This document shows positions 1 through 6,338 of a DNA stretch of 10,798 nt, piece after piece. Location of the stretch: the NCBI GenBank assembly GCA_052388275.1, contig JBQTII010000019.1, positions 1 to 10,798 of the forward strand, given 5' to 3'. The notes below the pieces were generated by a model. That model did not search any database and was not told the DNA's origin. It was given only the letters and a program-made list of their open reading frames with translations. Position numbers and translations under genes: made by a program. Origin of the DNA: JBQTII01 sp052388275. GTDB lineage: Bacteria > Actinomycetota > Actinomycetes > Sporichthyales > Sporichthyaceae. Positions within the stretch are counted from its first letter, which is position 1. The number at the start of each line of letters is the position of its first letter.

Positions 1-561
1 GAGGCGATCAGCAAGGCCATCGCGGCCAGGTTGCTGCCCGAAGTAACGGTCAGCGACACCGAGTTACAGGCTGCCTTCGACGAACGCAAGGACATCGTCG
101 GGGAGAGCTTTCGGGCAAGCACCAACATTGCCTTCATGGACGATCAGACCTCCGCCGAGAACCTGAAAGCGCAGCTGGAGGACGGCAAGGAGTTCCTCGC
201 CGCGGCCAAGGCGCTGGGAGAGGCCACGCTCACCGCCGAGACCGTTGATGTCAACCCGCTCAGCCCGCTGCCCCCGGCCTTCATCGACGTCGTCAAAGGC
301 CTCAAGGTGGGCGCTGTCGCCGAGCCCATCCAATACGACGTCGATGACGGTGCTGTCTTCGTTGTCCTGCAGCAGAACAAGCGCGAGGACCTGCCGGCCC
401 TGACGCTGGATCAGGCTCGTCCGGAGCTGATCGAGATCGTCAAGGACAAGAAGCGTCTCGCGGTCTTCGAGCAGTGGTTCGAAAAGCAGTTCGCCGCAGC
501 CAAGGTCGACGTCGACGGCTATTACGGGAAGTGGAATGCCTCCTTCCAGGCGGTGACGTAG
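1..561 (+). CDS. Parvulin-like peptidylprolyl isomerase/foldase, C-terminal part (5' truncated by window edge)
   Basis: Reading frame 1 is open from the first base to a TAG at 559-561, so 186 residues of a longer protein are visible and its N-terminus, signal peptide or lipobox lies outside the window. The visible part has the layout of secreted SurA/PrsA-type foldases: a VSDTELQAAFDERK helix typical of the stretch just before a PpiC domain, then a degraded parvulin-like domain (about residues 38-130, with 'LEDGKEFLAAAK' and 'LKVGAVAEPIQYDVDDGAVFVVLQ' matching its conserved helix and last strands), then a charged C-terminal helix. The usual HILV histidine is replaced (STNIAF), so catalysis is doubtful and a chaperone role is as likely. 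Two bases separate it from the next gene, suggesting co-transcription. Family moderately sure; activity unknown. Confidence 0.7.
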   Translation, partial: EAISKAIAARLLPEVTVSDTELQAAFDERKDIVGESFRASTNIAFMDDQTSAENLKAQLEDGKEFLAAAKALGEATLTAETVDVNPLSPLPPAFIDVVKGLKVGAVAEPIQYDVDDGAVFVVLQQNKREDLPALTLDQARPELIEIVKDKKRLAVFEQWFEKQFAAAKVDVDGYYGKWNASFQAVT

Positions 562-563
562 GC

Positions 564-1790
564 ATGAAGCGCCTGGCCGGTGCCACCGGGGGCGCGCTCG
601 CGCGGATGCTGGTGATGGTGCTGGCCGCGTTGGCGCTCATGGCCGGTTCGGCCGTGGCCGCTGAGGATTTCGAGGACATCGCGGTCGAGTTGAGCAGGGC
701 CGAGCTGGCGCGCCAGATCAGCCCGAACGCAATCTCAATGGACGTCACGATCACCGACGGGACCGACGGCGGTCCGCCACCGGCGAAGTACGGCGTGTTC
801 CTGACGGCACGTCAGGGTGATGGGGAGCCGGTTGATGAACCGGAGAACTGCCAAGAGGAGAACCAGAACGACCCGAATATCGCCGCGGGGGTGTATCGCT
901 GCGCCGTGTTCATCAGCGGCCCGGGCGAATGGACCTTCGCCGCAACCGTCAACCTGCCCACCGAGACCGGACAGAAGTTTCTGGCGGACATCGAGACCAC
1001 GCTGGTCATCGACGATGCGATCGCGCTGGTCGGGGAGGACGCAGGCTATGAGTACGACGTCCAGGGCAGTGCGCTGGAGGTGTTCCTGCTCTGGAGCCAC
1101 GTCAGCGCGGCGGGCATCTGGCTGGCGCTGGCGTCGGTGCTGAGCTTCGTCGCAGTTCCCCGCCTGCGGCGTTCGATCTCGCAAGTGGCGCTGCAGGTGC
1201 TGGAGGTCCGGCGCGGTTTCCTCACCAGCGCCCTGTGGATCGGCTTCGGGGTCGTCGTGCTCACCGGTACCTGGCTGCTGAACACGGCGACGGCGTATGA
1301 GGCACCGTTGCGGTTCTCCAGCATCTCGTTTGCGGACTTGGAGAAGGTGACCAGCCTGCCATACGGGAAGGCGTACTTCTGGGCGCTTTACGGCAAGATC
1401 GCGATCTTCGTGGGCATGGGTGTCGCCTGCGCGGTGATCGTGGCCGAGGCCGCGCGTCAGTCGCAGGCGGCTCAGGACGGCTTCGGCCCGGACGATGAGG
1501 GTGACTTCGACCTGTGGGGAAGTGGCGTCCGCTTCGACGAACACGGTCATGTCGCCCGCGATGGGGGGGTTCGTGCGCGCTCAGGGGCATCCGGGCCGGG
1601 GTCTGGCTCCGAATCAGGGGCGGTCGCGCAGCGCAGCGTGGCCGCTGTGGGCGTAAGTGCCCGCACGCTGTGGCTGAGCGTGGTCGCCCTTGTCGGGGGA
1701 GCGGTGAGCGTCGGCTTCTGCGTGACGGTCCTGAAGTACACCCACGAACTCATCGAGACCGCCAGAGCTGCGACGATCCTGGGAGGCTGA
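564..1790 (+). CDS. Secreted FixH/YtkA-like domain fused to CopD-like membrane domain
   Basis: A 408-residue protein starting at the ATG 2 bp after the preceding stop; the open frame extends upstream inside the previous gene, but this ATG gives a clear signal peptide (MKRL, then hydrophobic 14-33, AxA-like end near 33). Residues 35-150 form an extracytoplasmic beta-rich domain with two cysteines (C96, C113) and a 'GPGEWTFAATVN' stretch like FixH/YtkA domains. Four further membrane helices follow (about 171-198, 222-241, 273-297, 368-390). The helix beginning WSHVSAAGIWLA (H179) and the YFWALYGKIA stretch resemble CopD-type copper-transport membrane domains. A hydrophilic Gly/Ser/acidic loop (300-365) separates the last two helices. 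Known family members handle copper or assist oxidase assembly; the metal role here is inference, since only one intramembrane His is obvious. Likely operon with both neighbours. Confidence 0.6.
   Translation: MKRLAGATGGALARMLVMVLAALALMAGSAVAAEDFEDIAVELSRAELARQISPNAISMDVTITDGTDGGPPPAKYGVFLTARQGDGEPVDEPENCQEENQNDPNIAAGVYRCAVFISGPGEWTFAATVNLPTETGQKFLADIETTLVIDDAIALVGEDAGYEYDVQGSALEVFLLWSHVSAAGIWLALASVLSFVAVPRLRRSISQVALQVLEVRRGFLTSALWIGFGVVVLTGTWLLNTATAYEAPLRFSSISFADLEKVTSLPYGKAYFWALYGKIAIFVGMGVACAVIVAEAARQSQAAQDGFGPDDEGDFDLWGSGVRFDEHGHVARDGGVRARSGASGPGSGSESGAVAQRSVAAVGVSARTLWLSVVALVGGAVSVGFCVTVLKYTHELIETARAATILGG
1781..1786 (+). promoter_or_regulatory. Ribosome-binding site of the YtkA/CopC-like gene
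   Basis: GGGAGG six bases before the ATG at 1793, inside the last codons of the upstream gene. It fixes this start against the much longer upstream extension of the open frame. Confidence 0.65.
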
Positions 1791-1792
1791 GC

Positions 1793-2353
1793 ATGCGGGG
1801 CAAGATTGCGCGGTTGCTCGCCGTAGCGGCGCTGGTGATCGCCGGCGCCTTGGGCCCACTGTCGAGCCCCGCGGGCGCCCACGTCGGCGGGAGCGCCGTC
1901 GTGCTGGTGACCGACCTCGTGGTCGCGCCGGTCGGGGGCGGCTGGGAGGTCCGGGCCACCCTCGCCGACTTCGATTCCGGGGATCCGGTGCGCGGGGCCG
2001 ACGTCAAGACCTTTACCGGCAACCCGGTCAAGGCCACGACCCTGGCGGAGACCACCACCGCGGGGACCTACACCGGCGCCATCGGTAAGGCCCGCCCCGG
2101 CCCGATGAGCCTGACGATGAAGGTGCGCAGTATCCCGGGCAATGAGCCGGTGGAGGACGTCGACAAGACCTGGCAGGTGGACCTGGTCGCCGGTGCCCCG
2201 GCAGTGGTCGTGAGCGGCGCCACCGGCCCCGGTGGCGGCAGTTTCGGTCTGATCGTGGGTGTGGCAGGCGCCGTGTTGGCCGCCGCGATGCTCTACGGGC
2301 TGTATTCCCTGCGCCGCCGTAGCGCCATACCGCCGCCGCCGCGCGCGCAGTGA
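1793..2353 (+). CDS. Secreted YtkA/CopC-like domain protein with C-terminal membrane anchor
   Basis: A 186-residue protein starting at ATG 1793. Residues 1-29 are a typical signal peptide ending SSPAGA; cleavage there would leave His30 (HVGGSAV) as the first mature residue, as in CopC-type copper proteins whose N-terminal His binds Cu(II). Residues 31-135 are a beta-rich extracytoplasmic domain (ADFDSGDPVRGADVKTF, TTAGTYTGAIGKARPGPMSLTMKV) of the YtkA/FixH type. After a Gly-rich linker (142-150) comes one membrane helix (151-172), then LRRR and a Pro-rich cytoplasmic end. It lies 2 bp after the CopD-like gene, and its stop overlaps the next start (GTGA). The fold assignment is by eye and moderate; metal binding is inferred only from the terminal His and the neighbour. 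Confidence 0.55.
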   Translation: MRGKIARLLAVAALVIAGALGPLSSPAGAHVGGSAVVLVTDLVVAPVGGGWEVRATLADFDSGDPVRGADVKTFTGNPVKATTLAETTTAGTYTGAIGKARPGPMSLTMKVRSIPGNEPVEDVDKTWQVDLVAGAPAVVVSGATGPGGGSFGLIVGVAGAVLAAAMLYGLYSLRRRSAIPPPPRAQ

Positions 2354-3036
2354 CGTCGGTGACTGACATGTCCGCACTGGCAGGTACCGCCGGCGCCGAA
2401 CCGGCGCGCGTGATCTCGGTCGTGCTCATCGACGATCACGAGGTCGTGCTGGAGGGTCTGCGCCGGACGCTGGAGCGTGACGGGATGGACGTCGTGGGCT
2501 GCTTCTGCGATGGTGACGCCGCGCTGGCGATGCTGCGCTCGCGCCCGGTCGATCTGCTCGTGGTCGACCTGCGCTTGGCCAGCCGATCCGGTCTCTCGGT
2601 CGTCGACGCGGCGCACCGCACCTCCCCGGGCACTCGGATCGCCGTGCTCACCAGTTTCACCGACCGGGCGGCGGCAGCGGCCGCGGTACAGGCCGGCGCC
2701 AACGGGTTTCTGCTCAAGGACACCGGGGTGAGCGAGCTCGCGCAGCGGCTGCGCGGGGTCGCCTCCGGGGCCTTGGTGATCGACTCCCGCGTCGCCGAGG
2801 CAGTGCTGTCCCCGGAGCAACGGCTGTTGTCCGGACATGAGCGCTCGATCCTCGAGCTGGTCGCCGAGGGCCTGACCAACCGCGAGATCGGCACCCGTCT
2901 GCACCTGAGCCACTACACCGTCAAGGACTACCTGACGCGCATCATGCGCAAGCTGGGCACCAGGTCGCGTGCCGAGACCGTCGCCCGTGCCGTCCAGCAG
3001 GGCCTGCTCACGATCGGCCCCGATCCCGAGATCTAA
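2350..3036 (+). CDS. NarL/FixJ-family two-component response regulator
   Basis: A 228-residue response regulator. The receiver domain (about 21-135) has the acidic pair D28/D29 (LIDDHE), the phosphoacceptor D73 (LLVVDLRL), T101 and K123 (LLKDTG). A LuxR-type helix-turn-helix follows (160-220) with the signature LSGHERSILELVAEGLTNREIGTRLHLSHYTVKDYLTRIMRKL, given here as positions 160-202 of which the key part is TNREIG..LHLS..TVK. The start chosen is GTG 2350, which overlaps the previous stop (GTGA) and implies translational coupling; ATG 2368 is a good alternative with nothing conserved lost. No histidine kinase is visible, so its partner lies elsewhere. Being co-directional and overlapping with the envelope genes, it is probably co-transcribed with them. 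Family call is secure; regulon unknown. Confidence 0.93.
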   Translation: MTSVTDMSALAGTAGAEPARVISVVLIDDHEVVLEGLRRTLERDGMDVVGCFCDGDAALAMLRSRPVDLLVVDLRLASRSGLSVVDAAHRTSPGTRIAVLTSFTDRAAAAAAVQAGANGFLLKDTGVSELAQRLRGVASGALVIDSRVAEAVLSPEQRLLSGHERSILELVAEGLTNREIGTRLHLSHYTVKDYLTRIMRKLGTRSRAETVARAVQQGLLTIGPDPEI

Positions 3037-3449
3037 AGCATCATGTTGTGCAGGCGGACCTCGCCGCGGGCGATGATCTTGCCCGCGGTGTCGGTGATCT
3101 CGACCTGCCAGAGCTGTTGGGAGCGGCCCTGGTGCAGCGGGGTCGCGGTGGCCACCAGGCGCCCGGCGGTGAACGGGCGAAAGAAGTGCGTGGTGTTCGT
3201 GACGCCCACGACGGTGCCACCGCGCTCGGCCATCCACTGGTGCCCGCCGACGCTGGCCGCGGACTCCACCAGGGTGGCGTGCACCCCGCCGTGCAGGACC
3301 CCATGCGGCTGGGCGTGCTCGGGCCCGACCTCGAGAGTGAGGACCGCCTTGGTGGGTCCGACCTCACCCACCTCGGCGCCGAGCATGGCCAGGAACCCGC
3401 CGCGGACATCGTGCAACGGGACGCTACGGTCGACGGTGTTCTCGGGCAT
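3033..3449 (-). CDS. PaaI-like hotdog-fold acyl-CoA thioesterase
   Basis: A 138-residue single-hotdog protein on the minus strand starting at the ATG complementary to 3447-3449. The signature is PHGVLHGGVHATLVESAAS (49-67): H53-G54-G55 at the start of the central helix and E62 in the place of the catalytic acid of the 4HBT/PaaI family. VGVTNTTHFFRPFTAGRLVATA (81-102) is the usual second strand pair. Such enzymes hydrolyse aromatic or short acyl-CoA thioesters in the cytoplasm. Its TAG overlaps the TAA of the converging response regulator (3034-3035 shared), and only 31 bp separate its start from the divergent phosphotransferase, so a shared promoter region and related role in acyl-CoA turnover are plausible. 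Substrate cannot be read from sequence. Confidence 0.88.
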   Translation of the reverse strand: MPENTVDRSVPLHDVRGGFLAMLGAEVGEVGPTKAVLTLEVGPEHAQPHGVLHGGVHATLVESAASVGGHQWMAERGGTVVGVTNTTHFFRPFTAGRLVATATPLHQGRSQQLWQVEITDTAGKIIARGEVRLHNMML

Positions 3450-3469
3450 GGTCCGACCTTAGAACGAGC

Positions 3470-3474
3470 AGGAG
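3470..3474 (+). promoter_or_regulatory. Ribosome-binding site of the phosphotransferase gene
   Basis: AGGAG with a 6-base spacer to ATG 3481. It sits in the 31-bp divergent gap, which must also hold or overlap promoters for both directions; I could not identify convincing -10/-35 boxes there. Confidence 0.7.
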
Positions 3475-3480
3475 ATTGTC

Positions 3481-4695
3481 ATGTCAGCACCTCCCGATGC
3501 CGACGTCGAAGCCCGCATCGCCGCCATGCGTACGCGCTACCCGACCGAGCGTTCCAACGCCGCCGTGTTGGATGCGAAGTTGCGCCGGCGCGGCAACGTC
3601 ACCCACGCGGCGCGCACGCTTTCCGATGTCGCAGCCCAGCTGGAGAAGTTCCTGTCCACGGTGCTGGCGGAACCGTTCTCGGTGAGCGGCCTGGGCCAAC
3701 TGGCGGGTGGGGCCTCCAAGGAACAGTTCGCCTTCGACCTGGAGTACACCCCCGCGGGCGGTGCCGGGGCCGGCCAGGCGCGCCGTGAGCGGATGGTGCT
3801 GCGACTGAACCCGCCGGCCAATGTGATCGCTGCGCACGGTGAGCGCGAGTATCAGGCGCTGCGGGCTCTGCACGGGATCATCCCGGTGCCCGCGGCGCAC
3901 TGGGTCATCACCGATTACGCCCACTTCGGCGAGCCCGGGTTGATCTGCGAATTCGTCGCCGGCGTCGCCGCGCCGACCAAAGGCAACGCCGGACCGACCG
4001 GGATCGGCACCGCGTACGGCGAGCTGGCACCGACGCTCGGCCCGCAGTTCATCGACCATCTGGCCACGCTGCACGCCCTGGATCCGGGGAGGTTGGATCT
4101 GAGCTCCTTTGACGTCCCGGCGCCCGGCACCACCGAGGCCGTGGACTGGCGCCTGGCGTTGTGGGACCGGGTCTGGGCCGAGGACACCTTCGAGCCGCAC
4201 CCCGCCTTGACGCTGACCAGGGAGTGGTTGTGGGCCAATCGGCCGGTGGTGGACCGCGTCAGCCTGCTGCACGGTGACTACCGCAACGGCAACTTCCTCT
4301 TCGATGAGGACGCGGGTCAGATCACCGCGTTGCTCGACTGGGAGATGGCCTACCTGGGAGACCGTCACCACGATCTGGGTTACCTGATGATGGCTGGTTG
4401 GGGGCACGAAGATTCCTCCGGCAACTACCTGTGTGCGGGGTTGCTGGAGCGCGAGGCGATCATTGCCCGCTACGAGCAGGCCTCGGGGTTGAGCGTGGAT
4501 CCGGTACGGCTGGAGTACTACACGGTGCTCAACCTCTACTGGGCTGCGGTGGCCTGCTGCTCGACGGCGATCCGCAACATGCACGAGGGGATGACCCACC
4601 TCGACGTGATGATGCCGTTCGTCTCCGGTCTCGGAGCAATGTTCCTCCACGAGCTCACCAAGTTCCACGCCACACAGATCGGGGCGCACGCATGA
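3481..4695 (+). CDS. APH-fold phosphotransferase (ACAD10/LvaA-like acyl kinase type)
   Basis: A 404-residue cytoplasmic protein of the aminoglycoside-phosphotransferase fold. The ATP-lobe region (about 65-115) includes LAGGASKEQFAFDL. The catalytic loop is LLHGDYRNGNFLFDED with H264, D266 and N271, and the metal-binding aspartate is D286 in ALLDWEMAYLGDRHHDLGYL. The GD-hhDLGYLMMAGWG ending and the overall length fit the group that includes the kinase part of human ACAD10 and Pseudomonas LvaA, which phosphorylate hydroxyacyl-CoAs, rather than true aminoglycoside-resistance enzymes. Its stop overlaps the next start (ATGA), so it is coupled to the small downstream gene, and the operon also includes an LLM oxidoreductase. 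Kinase fold is certain; the acyl substrate is inference from family and context. Confidence 0.88.
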   Translation: MSAPPDADVEARIAAMRTRYPTERSNAAVLDAKLRRRGNVTHAARTLSDVAAQLEKFLSTVLAEPFSVSGLGQLAGGASKEQFAFDLEYTPAGGAGAGQARRERMVLRLNPPANVIAAHGEREYQALRALHGIIPVPAAHWVITDYAHFGEPGLICEFVAGVAAPTKGNAGPTGIGTAYGELAPTLGPQFIDHLATLHALDPGRLDLSSFDVPAPGTTEAVDWRLALWDRVWAEDTFEPHPALTLTREWLWANRPVVDRVSLLHGDYRNGNFLFDEDAGQITALLDWEMAYLGDRHHDLGYLMMAGWGHEDSSGNYLCAGLLEREAIIARYEQASGLSVDPVRLEYYTVLNLYWAAVACCSTAIRNMHEGMTHLDVMMPFVSGLGAMFLHELTKFHATQIGAHA

Positions 4696-5204
4696 TTCTG
4701 ACGATCAATCAGCAGCTGGCGGGTATCCGGAACGCGATGACCAAGGTCGTCATCCCGGGCCTGGATCCGACTCAGATCTTCGCGCAGGAACAGGCCGGCC
4801 TGATCGTGGCCACCCTGAACTGGATTCTGGACGTGCAGGGTTCGGAGTACAGCTATGAGGCCACCGAGCACGCCGAGAACCGGGCGCTGCTGGTGGCGTT
4901 GGCGCACACCGTTCGCGGCGAGACTCATGCGGAGCTGGCGGACGAACTGCGTACCGCGGCGAGCGCGGATCCCGGCGCCGCGCCCGCACACTTGGAAGGA
5001 TTGCGGGCGCAGACTCGCGAGTTCAAGGTGTTGGCCGAGCGGGCGTACGAGGCCATGGTCGCCGGCGCCGATCCTGGCCTGAGCCAGGCCCGCGCCTTGA
5101 TGCTCGATGCGGCAGCGGCCCAGTGCCGGCGCGAGCAGGCCTGGTTCCGGATGACGGGATTCCCGACCGAGGTGGCGGGCTCGATCGACGAGGTCCTGCG
5201 ATGA
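4692..5204 (+). CDS. Unrecognised all-helical protein coupled to the phosphotransferase
   Basis: A 170-residue protein whose ATG overlaps the phosphotransferase stop (ATGA at 4692-4695) and whose own stop overlaps the next start (ATGA at 5201-5204). It appears wholly alpha-helical and soluble, with no signal peptide, cysteine-metal motif or membrane helix. Charged stretches include YEATEHAENRALLVALAHT (about 55-73) and LRAQTREFKVLAERAYEAM (about 104-122); one Cys lies near residue 143. I do not recognise the family. In Pseudomonas levulinate catabolism the kinase LvaA works with a small partner, LvaB, encoded right after it; the same gene order here suggests an analogous kinase-partner role, but I see no clear sequence resemblance to LvaB. 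It could also be a helper of the oxidoreductase. Real gene: confident. Function: unknown. Confidence 0.8.
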   Translation: MILTINQQLAGIRNAMTKVVIPGLDPTQIFAQEQAGLIVATLNWILDVQGSEYSYEATEHAENRALLVALAHTVRGETHAELADELRTAASADPGAAPAHLEGLRAQTREFKVLAERAYEAMVAGADPGLSQARALMLDAAAAQCRREQAWFRMTGFPTEVAGSIDEVLR

Positions 5205-6289
5205 TCGAGTTCGTTCCTCGGGCGATGACGCCGCCGGGGCCGCTCATCGACGAACTGGGCGTGAGCCTGCTGGCCGGTCGCACGGCGGATCCCGCGCGGG
5301 TGCTCGACGAAGCGGTCGAGGCTGAACGCATCGGGGTGTCCACGGTGTGGATCGCGGAGCGCTTCGACACCAAGGAACTGGCGGTCCTGTGCGGCGCGAT
5401 GGCCGCGCGAACCCGGCATCTGCGCATGGGTTTCGGCTCGCTGGCGGTGGGCTCGCGCAACGCGGTGTACTCCGCCGCGACCGCAACAACGTTTCAAGGC
5501 CTCTTCGGTGACCGGCTCATGCTGGGTCTGGCCCGCGGTCTGGGCGCCGTCCTGAACAACCAGGGCATGAGCGTGCCGACGATGCGCGGCTACGAGGATT
5601 ACGTCGACATCCTGCATGCACTTTTCGCCGGCGAGATCGTCGACTATGACGGTCCGATCGGGCGCTATCCGCACGCGCGGCTGGTCGACATTCCGGCGCA
5701 GCCGCGCCCGATGCTGTGGAACTCCAGCTGGGTGCCCGGACCCAAAGCCCTCGCTCTGACGGCCCGTAAGTTCGACGGGCTCTTCCTCGGTACCGAGCTC
5801 ACGGTGGAGGCCACCCGCACCATCGTGAACCGGGCCAAGGACGAGTGCCGCAAGATCGGCCGGGACCCCGACACTCTGTTCATCGCGAACTGGTGCATGA
5901 CCGCCCCCGACCTTTCGCCCGAGGAGGAGATGCTCGTCATCAACGCGCGCATGGTGACCCACCTCTCCTTCCCCGGCATCGGTGATCGCCTCGTGCAGGA
6001 GAATGGCTGGGACCGCCGCGAGATGGATGCGGCGCTGGGTCGAGGCGAGGTCAGCCCTGGGATCAAGGGCAGTGGACTCATCGCCGATCAGGCTTTTACC
6101 CGCGAACAGCTGGCGGCGGCCGGTGCGGCGCTTCCGCGGGAGTGGGTGGAAAGCGGCGCCGTCGTCGGCAGCGCGAAGCACTGCGCCGGCCGGGTCCGCG
6201 AGTACCTCGACGCCGGGGTCGACCACGTCGTCATCTACGGTCCTTCCGTCGCCCAGCTCGCCCCCGTGGTAAAGCATTTCGAGCGCTGA
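5201..6289 (+). CDS. LLM-class F420/flavin-dependent oxidoreductase
   Basis: A 362-residue bacterial-luciferase-like TIM-barrel enzyme. Supporting segments are LGVSLLAGRTADPARVLDEAVEAERIGVSTVWIAERFDTKEL (20-60, key part E42-R43-G45 and W50-E53), the RTRHLRMGFGSL strand (71-81), FGDRLMLGLARG (102-112), GYEDYVDILHALFAGE (130-145) with the following DGP, and the C-terminal 'VGSAKHCAGRVREYLDAGVDHVVIYG' helix-strand pair. In actinobacteria most proteins of this shape use F420, but the cofactor cannot be settled by eye. The start at 5201 is fixed by the overlap with the upstream stop and by GAGG seven bases upstream. Third gene of the kinase operon; a role in oxidation or reduction of the same carboxylic or acyl substrate is inferred. 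Confidence 0.9.
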   Translation: MIEFVPRAMTPPGPLIDELGVSLLAGRTADPARVLDEAVEAERIGVSTVWIAERFDTKELAVLCGAMAARTRHLRMGFGSLAVGSRNAVYSAATATTFQGLFGDRLMLGLARGLGAVLNNQGMSVPTMRGYEDYVDILHALFAGEIVDYDGPIGRYPHARLVDIPAQPRPMLWNSSWVPGPKALALTARKFDGLFLGTELTVEATRTIVNRAKDECRKIGRDPDTLFIANWCMTAPDLSPEEEMLVINARMVTHLSFPGIGDRLVQENGWDRREMDAALGRGEVSPGIKGSGLIADQAFTREQLAAAGAALPREWVESGAVVGSAKHCAGRVREYLDAGVDHVVIYGPSVAQLAPVVKHFER

Positions 6290-6326
6290 TCATTCGTTCA
6301 CGCTCAGCGATCGCCCGCTTCGCCCC

Positions 6327-6332
6327 TACCCT
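6327..6332 (+). promoter_or_regulatory. Candidate -10 box (TACCCT) for a leaderless propeller gene
   Basis: TACCCT fits the actinobacterial TANNNT -10 pattern and ends six bases before the A of ATG 6339, the distance expected if that A is the transcription start. No clear -35 is seen. The alternative is discussed in the findings. Confidence 0.35.
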
Positions 6333-6338
6333 GGAGGG

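Noticed and set aside
3012..3025. GATCGG/CCGATC hairpin as terminator of the response regulator
   Set aside because: It lies inside the coding sequence with a 2-base loop and no T-run.
3484..4689. 401-codon minus-strand open frame
   Set aside because: Exact antisense of the phosphotransferase, which has full catalytic motifs; the minus frame has none.
3481..4695. Aminoglycoside-resistance gene
   Set aside because: The APH fold is shared, but length, C-terminal motifs and the catabolic operon fit ACAD10/LvaA-like kinases.
4925..6277. 450-codon minus-strand open frame
   Set aside because: It mirrors the LLM oxidoreductase and its upstream gene; its translation is a low-complexity Arg/His/Gly/Ala mix without motifs, as expected for antisense of GC-rich coding DNA.
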